The translations under genes were made by a program, and so were the position numbers. Shown in pieces: positions 53,119 through 61,985 of a stretch of 64,000 nucleotides of DNA. The stretch is from assembly GCF_022751215.1 (NCBI RefSeq), contig NZ_JAICDG010000004.1, forward strand, positions 1 through 64,000. Direction: 5' to 3'. The DNA is from Actinomadura terrae. Lineage in GTDB: Bacteria > Actinomycetota > Actinomycetes > Streptosporangiales > Streptosporangiaceae. A model generated the notes under the pieces. It saw only the letters and a list, made by a program, of their open reading frames with translations. It was not told the DNA's origin and searched no databases. Within the stretch, counting starts at the first letter, position 1, and each line of letters opens with the position of its first letter.

Positions 53119-53592
53119 TCAGGCCCACAGCCCGGTTTGCGCCAGCGCTTCGGCGGGTGTGTCGGCGTAGTCGACACCCGGCACCAGGTCGCCGTCGGGG
53201 CCCACGACCCGCCAGCCGCCGAGCTGCACCACGGGCACGCCGCCCCGGCGCTTCGCGAGAGCGAGTTCCGACAGGGTGCCCCAGGAGCCGCCGATGACGA
53301 TCACCGCGTCCCCGCTGTTCACGATGATGCTGTTGCGGGCCTCGCCGACTCCGGTGGCGATGGCGATGGTGAGATCGGGGCCGGCGCCCTCGCGGTCGGC
53401 GCGCGACAGCACCCCGACGACCGTCCCACCGGCGGCCTTCGCACCGGCGGCGACCTCGGCCATCACGCCGGTGTAGCCGCCGCAGATCACCACCGCGCCC
53501 CGCTCGGCGAGCAGCCGTCCGACCTCGCGGGCGTGCCGGCGGTCGTCGTCGGTGCAGTCGCGGGGGCCGCACACCGATACCTGTATCGCCAC
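53119..53592 (-). CDS. TIGR00725/LOG-like Rossmann-fold protein
   Basis: The 157-residue protein has the nucleotide-binding start VSVCGPRDCTDDD, the CGGYTGVMAEVAAGAKAAGG motif and GGSWGTLSELALAK, which correspond to the GG-x-GTM-E pattern region of LOG/lysine-decarboxylase-like proteins but in the shorter TIGR00725 form. The classical PGGxGTxxE motif is altered to GGSWGTLSE, so phosphoribohydrolase activity on nucleotides is uncertain. It lies upstream of the reductase on the same strand, 112 bp away, possibly in one transcript. Confidence 0.85.
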   Translation of the reverse strand: MAIQVSVCGPRDCTDDDRRHAREVGRLLAERGAVVICGGYTGVMAEVAAGAKAAGGTVVGVLSRADREGAGPDLTIAIATGVGEARNSIIVNSGDAVIVIGGSWGTLSELALAKRRGGVPVVQLGGWRVVGPDGDLVPGVDYADTPAEALAQTGLWA

Positions 53593-53759
53593 TGGACCTC
53601 ACCCCGAAGCCGACCTTACCCACCAGGCGGCGCGCAACCGGACGGCCTCGTGCCATTCCCGGAGCACAAGACGTGCTGATCAGCGAATAGTAAGTGGCGC
53701 TCCGGCGATTTCGCCGTTCACTTCGAATGATTGACGATTGTCGTTAGGCGAGGGGGGCA

Positions 53760-54770
53760 ATGCCACAGTTATCCATATATTTCACCACACAGGATCTCGC
53801 GCGTCTGCGCGTCTGCCCGGGCCCGCACACGTTGTGGGAGCTGGTGCTGAGCCTGCACCGGCTCCAGCCCTGCCGTCCGTCCGGGGCGCCCGCCCCGCGG
53901 ATGCCGCCCGGGGTGGCGCGGTGGCGCGCCGACACCCTGTCCGCCCTGGCCGGACGGCGGCTGGGCCACCACGTCCAGCGGCACCTGCTGCCCCTGACGC
54001 CCGTTTCGTCCTACTTCCCGGACTTCCTCACCCCCTACGCCGGGACGGACGGCCTCGACCAGGGCCTGGACACGCTCCTGTCCACCCCTCGCCGGCGCAT
54101 CGAGGACGAGTTGGACCGGCTCGCCACACGCAGCGGGGCGCCGAGTTGGGGCGCCGAACTCGCGGCAGGCGACCTCTCCGCGCTGCACCTGCTCGGCGAC
54201 ACCATGCGCGCCTACTTCAACACCGCCCTCGCGCCGTCCTGGCCTGCCATCGCCGACCGGATCGCCGTCGAACGCACCCGGCTCACCGGCATTCGCACCA
54301 CCAGCGGCATCGACGCCATGCTCAGCCACTTGAGCCCCACCACGATCTGGCATCCTCGCGAACGAATTCTGCGCGCCCCGTACCCGGTCTCGCATTCCAT
54401 CCGATTGCAGGGCCGCGGGCTCACGTTGATCCCCTCGTGGTTCTGTAGCGGTCCACCCGTCGCATTCGCCGATCCGGCCCTGCCTCCCGTGCTGCTCTAC
54501 AGCGTCGGGCATACGCCTGCCCAGCTCGCGGAATCCGACCCCGACGCACTGGCCAAACTCATCGGCCATACCCGTGCGGCCATCCTCCTGGCCATCACCA
54601 CCGGTACGCCCACGGACGCCATTCTGCGCCGCACCGCGATCTCCGCCTCGCAACTGTCCCGCCACGCGGCCGTCCTGAAGAACAACAACCTCATCACCGA
54701 GGCCCGCCACGCCGGCCGCACCTTCTACACCCGGACCCCGCTCGGCAACGCCCTCACCGCTTCCGCATAA
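53760..54770 (+). CDS. Winged-helix (ArsR-like) transcriptional regulator
   Basis: The 336-residue protein has a long N-terminal domain of the kind found in actinobacterial regulators (FTTQDLARLRVCPGPHTLWE) and a C-terminal winged helix (about 265-330; IGHTRAAILLAITTGTPTDA, ISASQLSRHAAVLKNNNLIT, GRTFYTRTPLG). The family is large in actinomycetes; targets are unknown. ATG 53760 follows a GAGGGGGG site with good spacing. It stands alone between divergent and downstream genes. Confidence 0.85.
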   Translation: MPQLSIYFTTQDLARLRVCPGPHTLWELVLSLHRLQPCRPSGAPAPRMPPGVARWRADTLSALAGRRLGHHVQRHLLPLTPVSSYFPDFLTPYAGTDGLDQGLDTLLSTPRRRIEDELDRLATRSGAPSWGAELAAGDLSALHLLGDTMRAYFNTALAPSWPAIADRIAVERTRLTGIRTTSGIDAMLSHLSPTTIWHPRERILRAPYPVSHSIRLQGRGLTLIPSWFCSGPPVAFADPALPPVLLYSVGHTPAQLAESDPDALAKLIGHTRAAILLAITTGTPTDAILRRTAISASQLSRHAAVLKNNNLITEARHAGRTFYTRTPLGNALTASA

Positions 54771-55074
54771 CCCGCGACGCCATTCCGACTCCGTCCCGTC
54801 GGACGAGCCGGACGCGCCGTCCGAACACCTCGTGCGGGCTTCGTTGGGCGTGGTTCGGACCGGGCCCATCTGGACGGTGTTCGACCTGGTGAACGGGCTG
54901 TTCCGGGGGGTCGGACGAACGAGCCGTGGACGGCGTCCACCGCTCCGTCCGCTGTCAGATCCGTGTTCGGCGTACAGGCTGACAACAGAGATCATCTTGT
55001 GAACACGTGAGCTGATCCGTGACGTTGGTCCCCGGCGGGCCCCGCTCCCCCACTGCCCGCGACCAGGAGGGACG
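54771..55074. other. Intergenic stretch upstream of the M15-like gene
   Basis: Just over 300 bp. A plus frame (VRASLGVVRTGPIWTVFDLV around 54832) has G/C-biased codons but no start or family; it may be a scrap of a former gene. No terminator is clear. Confidence 0.4.
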
Positions 55075-55920
55075 ATGAAAGTATCCTCACGTGTCGCCGC
55101 CCTTGTGGCGGCCGCGCTACTCGGCTCTCTGAGTACGGCGTCCGGAATCTCCACGGCGCGGGCGGCCGGGGTCCCGGTTCTGCCCGGCGTGAATATGGAG
55201 GCCACCGTCAAGGCGGCCCAGATCGATCCGCGCCGGGACGACAACACGTTGACGCCGGGTGCCAAGGCGAGCGTGCTCCTGGTCGAGGAGGCGTTGCGCG
55301 ACCGGAATCTGCTGGACGCCAAATGGGTGGACGGCTACTTCGGCACCACCACGATCGCCGCGTTCGCCGAATACCAGGAGTCGCTCGGCTACAGCGGGCT
55401 CGACGCCTCCGGGCTGCCGGGAAAGGCGTCGCTCACCAAACTCGGCGCCGGGCGTTTCACGGTCAACCACGTTCTCGTGCCGGGTGCACGCGTCGCCGTT
55501 GGGGACGTCGTCATCAACACCCGGACGCAGAGCATGCTGGCCGAAGCGAAAAGGCTCCTCGGCCGGGATCTCGCGCTGGATCAGGGTTCCTACAACCCCG
55601 GTGGCGACCCGACGTCCGCCGGTACCCACGACGGCGGGGGCGTCGTCGATATCTCGGTCGCGGACATGAGCCCCGCCACCCGCACCACCGTTGCCCGCAC
55701 ACTGCGCCGCGTCGGATTCGCGGCGTGGGTGCGCAGCCCCGAACAGGGCGACTGGCCGTGGCACATCCACGCGGTCGCCATCAGCGACACCGACCTCTCC
55801 GCACAGGCTCAGCACCAGGTCGGTGACTACTACCTCGGCATGAACGGGCTCGCGGACCGCGGCCCGGACGACGGGCCGAGGCTGCCCATTCGTACCTGGG
55901 AGGAATACCGGCTCGGCTGA
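55075..55920 (+). CDS. Secreted peptidoglycan-binding and M15-like peptidase protein
   Basis: The 281-residue protein has a signal peptide (1-31), a peptidoglycan-binding-like repeat (about 60-125: LVEEALRDRNLL, WVDGYFGTTTIAAFAEYQES) and a D-Ala-D-Ala carboxypeptidase-like domain (about 150-245) with STAGTHDGGGVVDIS and DWPWHIHAV, giving His, Asp and His zinc ligands of the M15 type. It should trim peptidoglycan cross-links outside the cell. ATG 55075 is preceded by GGAGGG. It begins a run of wall-active genes in the same direction. Confidence 0.85.
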   Translation: MKVSSRVAALVAAALLGSLSTASGISTARAAGVPVLPGVNMEATVKAAQIDPRRDDNTLTPGAKASVLLVEEALRDRNLLDAKWVDGYFGTTTIAAFAEYQESLGYSGLDASGLPGKASLTKLGAGRFTVNHVLVPGARVAVGDVVINTRTQSMLAEAKRLLGRDLALDQGSYNPGGDPTSAGTHDGGGVVDISVADMSPATRTTVARTLRRVGFAAWVRSPEQGDWPWHIHAVAISDTDLSAQAQHQVGDYYLGMNGLADRGPDDGPRLPIRTWEEYRLG

Positions 55921-55931
55921 TCCATCCGTAA

Positions 55932-56018
55932 CTCAAGGCCCCCCGGACGAAGGCCTCACGAACAAGGGCGCACGGACGAAGGCCCTACGCACAAAGGCCC
56001 CACGGACAAGGAGAACGG
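55932..56018 (+). repeat. Tandem ~15-bp repeats in the leader of the I36-M23 gene
   Basis: Six imperfect units: ctcaaggccccccgg, acgaaggcctcacga, acaagggcgcacgg, acgaaggccctacgc, acaaaggccccacgg and acaaggagaacgg. Each has AAGG in the same place, and the last unit supplies the real ribosome site (AAGGAG) before ATG 56020. They fill nearly all of the 99-bp gap. Confidence 0.75.
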
Positions 56019-56019
56019 T

Positions 56020-56910
56020 ATGAGAACGCTCAACAGGATCCTCACCGCAGCGACCGCCGCCCTGGCGCTCACCGGAGCGGCGGCCGCGACCTTCACCTCG
56101 ACCGCTTCGGCGGCCGGTCGTGACGGCGTCTGCGACGACGGTGAGTTCTGCTACTACTTCAACAGCGACAACCAGGGGTCCGTCTCGGACTTCACCGGGT
56201 CCGTCGCCGACTACGGCACCGAACAACCCTCCTGCTACGACTTCAAGGGCCCCGGGGCGGGCCAGGGGCAGTGCATCAAGAACGCCGCCGCATCCGTCTG
56301 GAACCGCAGCAGCCAGACCGTTCGCGTCCACTACAACACGGGCTACGGCGGCGCGCACCAGGACTTCGCGCCGGGCGCCAAGGCCAACCTGAACCCCACC
56401 ATGAAGAACCAGAACGCCTCGCACGAGTTCAACCCGACGACGCGGACGAACATGTCGTTCGGCCTTTACGAGTTGAGCGGCGGCTCCATCACCTGCGGCT
56501 TCGACGGCTACACCACCACCCCCGGACGGCACGAGGGCATCGACATCGCCCGCGGCATCGGGTCGGACGTGCACGCGCTGGTGCCCGGCGAGGTCATCTA
56601 CATCGCGCGCGGCGCCAATGGCAGTAGCGGGCTCTCCACGATCTCCGTCTACAACTCCTCGCTGGGCAAGACGGTCATCTACCTGCACTCCGCTCCGCGC
56701 TCCGGGCTGGCCGTGGGCCAGCAGGTCAGTCGCGGCCAGGTCATCGCCGACGAGGCATGGCGCGGGATCTCCTCCAGTTCGGGCGCGCACACCCACGTCG
56801 AAATGCGGCCCGGACGGCAGACGCACGCCGCCAAGAGCGTCAACGACTACACGCTCGACAACCCCAACCCGACCTCGTTCTGGAACTCCCAGGGCTACAA
56901 CGTCCGCTAG
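56020..56910 (+). CDS. Secreted peptidase-inhibitor I36 domain plus M23 peptidase
   Basis: The 296-residue protein has a signal peptide (1-31), a peptidase-inhibitor family I36-type domain (about 33-140; CDDGEFCYYFNSDNQGS, AAASVWNRSSQTVRVHYN) and an M23 metallopeptidase domain (about 160-285) with GRHEGIDIA and HTHVEM, supplying the His, Asp and HxH zinc ligands. M23 enzymes cut peptide cross-bridges in peptidoglycan. The I36 domain is nearly identical at DNA level to the one in the next gene. It is followed 29 bp later by that gene. Confidence 0.88.
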   Translation: MRTLNRILTAATAALALTGAAAATFTSTASAAGRDGVCDDGEFCYYFNSDNQGSVSDFTGSVADYGTEQPSCYDFKGPGAGQGQCIKNAAASVWNRSSQTVRVHYNTGYGGAHQDFAPGAKANLNPTMKNQNASHEFNPTTRTNMSFGLYELSGGSITCGFDGYTTTPGRHEGIDIARGIGSDVHALVPGEVIYIARGANGSSGLSTISVYNSSLGKTVIYLHSAPRSGLAVGQQVSRGQVIADEAWRGISSSSGAHTHVEMRPGRQTHAAKSVNDYTLDNPNPTSFWNSQGYNVR

Positions 56911-56938
56911 CGCGTTGCCACAGCAGAGGACGGTGACT

Positions 56939-57883
56939 GTGTCGAAACGAATGTCGAAACGAATCAGGCGGTTCGCCGCGGCGGCGGCCGCGATGACGAT
57001 CGGCGGAATGGTCTTCATCCCGGGGACGTCCGCTTCGGCGGCGGGCCGTGACGGTGTGTGCGACGACGGCGAGTTCTGCTACTACTTCAACAGCGACAAC
57101 CAGGGGTCCGTCTCGGACTTCACCGGTTCCGTCGCCGACTACGGCACCGAACAGCCCACCTGTTACGACTTCAAGGGGCCCGGGGCGGGCCAGGGGCAGT
57201 GCGTCAAGAACGCCGCCGCATCCGTCTGGAACCGCACCGGAAAAATCGTCCGCGTCTACTACAACAGTGACTACGGAGGCAACTCGCAGGACTTCGCGTC
57301 CGGCGCCAAGGAGAACCTGGGCTCCGCCCTGAAGAACCAGAACGCCTCGCACCAGCTCTTCGACTCCGCGCCGCCGACCGGGTGCAAGACCGACGGCTCG
57401 AACAGCGAACTGCCCTCGACGATCCTCGTCTACCGGGTGTCGCTGAACCGCGTCGAGCGGGTGGCGTTCAAGACCTACGTGCAGAACGTCCTGCCCAACG
57501 AATGGGTGCCGAGTTGGCCGGCCGAATCCCTCAAGGCGGGGGCGATGGCGGTCAAGAGCTTCGGCTGGTACTGGGCACTGCATTCGACGAACAAGACCTC
57601 GGGCGGGCAATGCTTCGACGTCTATGACACGACGTCGAGCCAGGTGTACAAGCCGGGCTCGGCGAAGGCGTCGACGAACTCCGCTGTGGACGCGACGTGG
57701 GGCACCAGAATGACCCGCGGCGGGAAGATCCTCCAGGCCCACTACTGCGCGACGACCACGGCGTGCGGCGGCTGGGTGAACGGGGACTGGATGTCGCAGT
57801 ACGGCTCGCGTGACAAGGCCAACGCGGGCTCAAGCTACTCCACCATTCTCAAGGCGTACTACACCGGGATCTCGCTGTCCTGA
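56939..57883 (+). CDS. Secreted peptidase-inhibitor I36 domain plus SpoIID/LytB domain
   Basis: From GTG 56939 (AGAGGA upstream) the 314-residue protein has a signal peptide (about 1-35), an I36 domain (36-140) and a SpoIID-like domain (about 165-310: VERVAFKTYVQNVLPNEWVP, AESLKAGAMAVKSFGWYWAL, AHYCATTTACGGW, SQYGSRDKANAG). SpoIID enzymes are lytic transglycosylases on denuded glycan strands. With the M23 gene this gives a two-enzyme wall-cutting set sharing one targeting or inhibitory module. Its last 54 bases overlap the convergent NBR1-Ig gene frame. Confidence 0.87.
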   Translation: MSKRMSKRIRRFAAAAAAMTIGGMVFIPGTSASAAGRDGVCDDGEFCYYFNSDNQGSVSDFTGSVADYGTEQPTCYDFKGPGAGQGQCVKNAAASVWNRTGKIVRVYYNSDYGGNSQDFASGAKENLGSALKNQNASHQLFDSAPPTGCKTDGSNSELPSTILVYRVSLNRVERVAFKTYVQNVLPNEWVPSWPAESLKAGAMAVKSFGWYWALHSTNKTSGGQCFDVYDTTSSQVYKPGSAKASTNSAVDATWGTRMTRGGKILQAHYCATTTACGGWVNGDWMSQYGSRDKANAGSSYSTILKAYYTGISLS

Positions 57884-59080
57884 GACCCGCGGCTCGCCTG
57901 ACGCCGGTTCCCCGCCCAGTCCCCCCGGGCGGGGAACCGGTGCTCCTTCGACGACGACCTGGAAGTTGACCGGCCTGTTCCCGGGAAAGGCCACCCTTCC
58001 CTCGGCGTCCACCAGCTTGAACCGCACGTAGCACAGGCCCGGCTTCCGCGGCGTGGTGATGTCGGCCTTGATGTCGACCTCTTTGCCCGGCTGCGTGTCA
58101 CTGATCGGGACGTCGGAAATGGTCTGGCAATTGTCCGCCCGCTGCGGGAGGTCGAGGCGATGCAGGGAGTAGCCCTCCCATGGGACCGTTCCCGCGTTCT
58201 TGAGCCGCCATACCTTCGTGACCGTCTTGCCCGGCGCGACGCGTGCGCAGTCGGGCAGCGTCACGTCCGCGATGAATACCGCCGCGTCTCCTTTGCGGGT
58301 CGGCGGTGCGGGTGCCGGATTGGACACGGGCACCGGGCAGTCGACCGGGGCCGACTCGGCCTTCGACAGGCTGCCGGGCGGCTCCTTGCCCGCCTCACCC
58401 GTCCCGGAGTCGCGATGGTCGGCGACCGCGATGGCGACCATCGTGCCCAGCCCGGCGGCCGCCGCCGCGAGCACGACCACCATGGGACGTGCCAGCCGGT
58501 TTCGTCCTCGGCCTCTCGACGCTGGCGAGGCGGCCGGGATGACGCCCACGATCCCCGCTGGCGGGGACTGCGATTTCGGGACGGATGCCGCGCTCACCGT
58601 CCGGGGGCCCTGGGGGCCGAGGGTGATGGGCATCGTGGGAAGTGTCGCGATGTCCGTCGCGAGGGTCGCGTCATCGTCCAGTGGAGGGTCGTCGGGGGCA
58701 TCCGGCACGGGCTCGTCCTCGGCGTTCGCGGGGGTCTCCTGAGCGTTCGCCGGGGTCACCTGGGCGCCCGACGGCGGGATCGCCTGGGCGCCCGACGGCG
58801 GGGTCGGTCTGGCGCCCGCCGACCTCACCGTGCGGTTCGCCTGCTCCCAGCGCTCGCGGTAGACGGCCGGGTCCGCACCGCACGCCTTGACGAACTCGAC
58901 GGTCGTGCCCCAGCTCGGCAGCCGGTTGCCCTTCGTGGCCTCGTGCAGGGTTGTGTGCGAGATCGCCCCTGAACGTCCCGACATCTCCCGGAACGGCGGG
59001 TTGTCTACCGATTGACGCAGTTCCCGCAGGACCGCCGCGAAGTCCGCGATGGCCGTCGCCTGTGCACGCATGTCGCCCAC
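57830..59080 (-). CDS. HTH, membrane segment and NBR1-Ig-like domain protein
   Basis: The 416-residue protein has an N-terminal XRE-like helix-turn-helix (about 8-80; ISHTTLHEATKGNRLPSW, VEFVKACGADPAVYRERWEQ), a Pro/Ala-rich linker with PPSGAQ repeats, one membrane helix (about 203-225) and an NBR1-type Ig-like domain (about 260-370; VTKVWRLKNAGTVPWEGYSL, CYVRFKLVDAEGRVAFPGN). It is probably a membrane-spanning DNA-binding protein with the Ig-like part outside. The C-terminal ~40 residues run through a strong hairpin into the 3' end of the SpoIID gene, which is odd. The start may be GTG 59080 or ATG 59071. Confidence 0.85.
   Translation of the reverse strand: MGDMRAQATAIADFAAVLRELRQSVDNPPFREMSGRSGAISHTTLHEATKGNRLPSWGTTVEFVKACGADPAVYRERWEQANRTVRSAGARPTPPSGAQAIPPSGAQVTPANAQETPANAEDEPVPDAPDDPPLDDDATLATDIATLPTMPITLGPQGPRTVSAASVPKSQSPPAGIVGVIPAASPASRGRGRNRLARPMVVVLAAAAAGLGTMVAIAVADHRDSGTGEAGKEPPGSLSKAESAPVDCPVPVSNPAPAPPTRKGDAAVFIADVTLPDCARVAPGKTVTKVWRLKNAGTVPWEGYSLHRLDLPQRADNCQTISDVPISDTQPGKEVDIKADITTPRKPGLCYVRFKLVDAEGRVAFPGNRPVNFQVVVEGAPVPRPGGLGGEPASGEPRVSGQRDPGVVRLENGGVA
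57904..57940. terminator. Bidirectional hairpin between convergent genes
   Basis: A perfect 14-bp stem (ccggttccccgccc / gggcggggaaccgg) with a nine-base loop, 21 bases past the SpoIID gene stop. It lies inside the 3' end of the NBR1-Ig frame. Confidence 0.65.
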
Positions 59081-59515
59081 CGGCTGAAGCTAACAGCGCG
59101 AACGGGCTTCACTCAAGATCCAATTTGTATCCGCGGGCGAAGCCGTGTCCGGATACGAGGTTGTTAGATTCAGACCATCTGAAAGCAAGATCGTCGTCAC
59201 AAGTGAAGCGGTTGACATCGGCCCCGGAGACGTGCGGCCGGGCCGGGCGGCGACGCTTGCCGCCCGCGCGACTTCGCCGTTCTGACGGACGGCGGCGGCT
59301 TTGCCGGTGGTGACCGCCTTTGCAGGCAGACCAGATCTTGCGAAGTGTTCGCCGGTTCTTGATGGAGAGTTCGATTGTTCGCCTGGTTCGGAGGAACCGG
59401 GCGCAGGCCGTGGCGAGCGCCCGCGATCTGACTTCTTCGCCCCTTTGGCAGATGTTGCCGATCGGCGCCGCGAAACAGCCATTGGTTCGCGGCGGCGGAC
59501 ACCCCACGTTTCACG
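59081..59515. other. Intergenic stretch
   Basis: About 430 bp between the NBR1-Ig gene start and the hydrolase gene end. Small plus and minus frames overlap here but none has a good start and family look. The NBR1-Ig promoter must lie here. Confidence 0.45.
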
Positions 59516-60196
59516 TCATTCGGGGAGCGGCTCCGTCGGCGCGGGTATCCGCGCCAGGTAGTCGGCCATCTCACGCGGCCGGGACAGCATCGCCATATGG
59601 CTGCCGGGGATCTCGTCCGGGACGATGCCGAGCCGCTCCCTCACATGGCGGCGTACGAATTCGGGGGTGAAGAAGCGGTCGTCGCGGCACAGCAGATACC
59701 GCGTCGGGACGTCCGGCCAGGCGGGCAGCGGCCACGGCTCGCGTACCGCCCGGTCCATGCTCATCCCCTCGGACTGCGCGGTGTCGTGGTCGAGCACCCG
59801 CCGGCCCAGGTCCCGCGGGACGTCGTGCAGGTAGAGCTCGTAGTCGTCGGTGATGTCGGACGCGGGCCGCCCGCTGCGTTCCCACCAGTCGTTCGGCGCC
59901 TCACCCGGAGCCGGGATCATGCCGCTGACCAGCACCAACGAGGTGGGCACCTTGATCTTCTCGCAGACGAGCGGGCCGACAAAGCCGCCCCAGGAGTGCG
60001 CCACCACCACGACCGGCCCGCGCTCGCCGACGGCCTCGACGACGGCGTCGGCGTACTCCCAGAGCCCCGCCCGCGGGTCCGACACGGGCAGGTCCACCGC
60101 GAACGTGTCGTGCCCGCGGTCGCGGAGCTCCGCTTCGACCAGGTGCCAGTCGAACGCGCTGCCACCACCGCCGTGGATGAGTACGAAAGTCGTCAT
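59516..60196 (-). CDS. Alpha/beta-hydrolase (esterase-like)
   Basis: The 226-residue protein shows the oxyanion HGGGGSAFDW (8-17), the nucleophile elbow AHSWGG (Ser68), an acid residue in LLCRDDRFF and the catalytic His in GSHMAML. This fold occurs in salicylate-esterase-like hydrolases and many cytoplasmic esterases; the substrate is unknown. I start at ATG 60196, where the family begins; the frame to 60220 adds eight residues. No signal peptide is present. It is on the same strand as the FAD oxidase gene, 64 bp downstream, so perhaps cotranscribed. Confidence 0.87.
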   Translation of the reverse strand: MTTFVLIHGGGGSAFDWHLVEAELRDRGHDTFAVDLPVSDPRAGLWEYADAVVEAVGERGPVVVVAHSWGGFVGPLVCEKIKVPTSLVLVSGMIPAPGEAPNDWWERSGRPASDITDDYELYLHDVPRDLGRRVLDHDTAQSEGMSMDRAVREPWPLPAWPDVPTRYLLCRDDRFFTPEFVRRHVRERLGIVPDEIPGSHMAMLSRPREMADYLARIPAPTEPLPE

Positions 60197-60260
60197 GCCG
60201 ATAGTGACCTGCCGCGGCACGAAACCTCATCGGTTCGCGCCGCACCGATTCTGAGGACGG

Positions 60261-61856
60261 TCAGTCGAACGATATCGACAGAGCGTGACGAAAGACGCCG
60301 TGGGGGTCCCAGCGGCGCTTCACCTGCTGAAGGCGCGTGTAGCCGTCGCCGTAGTAGAGCGCGTGCCACGCAGTGGCGGAAGTGTTCTGCTCGGGGTCGG
60401 CGAGATCGGTGTCCGGATAGTTGATGAACGCGCCTTGGTCGGCGGCACCGGCGGGAACGCCGCCGCCGTCGGCGTAGACGTCCCGGTAGAACTCGCGAAT
60501 CCACCCGAGGTGCTTGGCGTCCTCGGACGGGTCGTCCCAGCCGACGAGGAAACCGGCCAGGAAGATCGAGTCGCGGTGCGCCATCGCGGTAGCGCCCGGT
60601 GGGACGGTGTTGACCCGGCCGCCATAGGTGTTGATGAACAGATGCCCGTAGGGGTGGTGGTAATCGGCTCGGGTCAGATGGTGATGGGCGACGGCCATCT
60701 GCTCGTCGGTGAAGCGGCGGCGCCGGAAACCGGACTTCATTTTGACGCGGTGGAAGGGGCCGGGACCGCCGCCGAACCCCTTGGTGGCGGCGAGGAGCCA
60801 CGGCAGCGTGGATATCTGCTGTGCCGGTCGCGCGTCGACGCCCCGGCGGAGCGCGTTCACCAGGTCATCCAGCAGCGGTCGCGCGCCCTTGTCGGTGGCC
60901 ACCTGGCCGGACAGCGTAATGGTCTCGGTCGGACGGCTGGTGAGCGTGAACCCGCCGTAGAGCGCGGCGGCGGGCGAGCCGGGGGCGGAATTGCGCTCCG
61001 TCCATTCTCCGTAGTTGCGGAGCAGCCGCACGAACGTTTCCCGGTCCAGTTCGTCCCAGGACCAGTCGAGCGAGAAGTCCAGGACGGTGGAGGGCGGCCG
61101 GGGAAGCGGTTCGGCTGGGTCGCCGCCCGCCGACCGGAACCAGTAGCGGGTGATGATTCCGAAGTTTCCGCCGCCGCCCCCGGTGTGCGCCCACCACAGA
61201 TCGCGGTTCGGGTCCGACGCTTCTCGGGTGGCCACGACGCTCCTGGCCTTGCCGTCCCTTCCGACCACGACGACTTCCACCGCGTACAGGTGGTCCACGG
61301 TCAGGCCGTGCAGCCGGCACAGCGCTCCATAGCCTCCGCCGCAGACGTGGCCGCCCGCTCCCACATCCGCGCTGGTGCCGCCGGGAATGGTGACGCCCCA
61401 TTCCAGGAACAGCCTTTGGTACACCTCGCCGAGCGTGGCGCCCGCCTCGACCATGAAGGCGTTGCGCCGCGGGTCGTACTGGACGTCCGTCATGGTGGAC
61501 ATGTCGACGAGCAGGCGGACGGCGGGATCGTCGACCAGGTTCTCGAAACAGTGGCCGCCGCTGCGCACGGCGATGCGCCGACCCGTTCGCACGGCCTCAT
61601 TGACGGCCAGCACGACATCGGCCGTGGAGCCGACCACACGGATCTGGTCCGGCTCGCACTCGAATCGCCGGTTGTATCCGCGGAACACCAGTGAGCTGTA
61701 GCGGGAATCGCCGGGAACCACCGTGATCGGTGCTTGTTCTCGCGGGAGCGGCGAACCGGCGGCGGGCAGCGCCGCTCCGGCGAGCGGAAGGGACGCGGCG
61801 GTCAGGGCGGCACCGCGAAGAAGGGTTCGGCGGGAGGGTGCGTTGTCATTGGTCAC
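60261..61856 (-). CDS. Berberine-bridge-type FAD-linked oxidoreductase, Tat-exported
   Basis: From GTG 61856 the 531-residue protein has a twin-arginine signal (SRRTLLRG, residues 8-15, then an Ala-rich helix), an FAD-binding PCMH domain (about 60-250) with RSGGH, whose His102 is the likely covalent FAD site, the GGHVCGGGYG and NFGIITRYWF segments, and a C-terminal BBE segment with NYPDTDL and ALYYGDGYTRLQQVKRRWDP. The second covalent Cys seen in bicovalent relatives is not evident. These enzymes oxidise sugars or natural products; the substrate is unknown. Upstream starts to 61952 add no family sequence. Confidence 0.88.
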   Translation of the reverse strand: MTNDNAPSRRTLLRGAALTAASLPLAGAALPAAGSPLPREQAPITVVPGDSRYSSLVFRGYNRRFECEPDQIRVVGSTADVVLAVNEAVRTGRRIAVRSGGHCFENLVDDPAVRLLVDMSTMTDVQYDPRRNAFMVEAGATLGEVYQRLFLEWGVTIPGGTSADVGAGGHVCGGGYGALCRLHGLTVDHLYAVEVVVVGRDGKARSVVATREASDPNRDLWWAHTGGGGGNFGIITRYWFRSAGGDPAEPLPRPPSTVLDFSLDWSWDELDRETFVRLLRNYGEWTERNSAPGSPAAALYGGFTLTSRPTETITLSGQVATDKGARPLLDDLVNALRRGVDARPAQQISTLPWLLAATKGFGGGPGPFHRVKMKSGFRRRRFTDEQMAVAHHHLTRADYHHPYGHLFINTYGGRVNTVPPGATAMAHRDSIFLAGFLVGWDDPSEDAKHLGWIREFYRDVYADGGGVPAGAADQGAFINYPDTDLADPEQNTSATAWHALYYGDGYTRLQQVKRRWDPHGVFRHALSISFD

Positions 61857-61985
61857 CCCCTCAGGCTCGCCGCGCGGCGTGACCCGCACATCGGCCGATG
61901 TGTTCCTCCGCGGTCGGCGGAAAGCAGAATGCTTCGCCGGCTCGGCGTACAACTTTCCGCCGATGTCCGCCGGGGCGGATATCTG

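Noticed and set aside
55932..56018. CRISPR array
   Set aside because: Units are 13-15 bp with no spacers; it is a simple tandem repeat.
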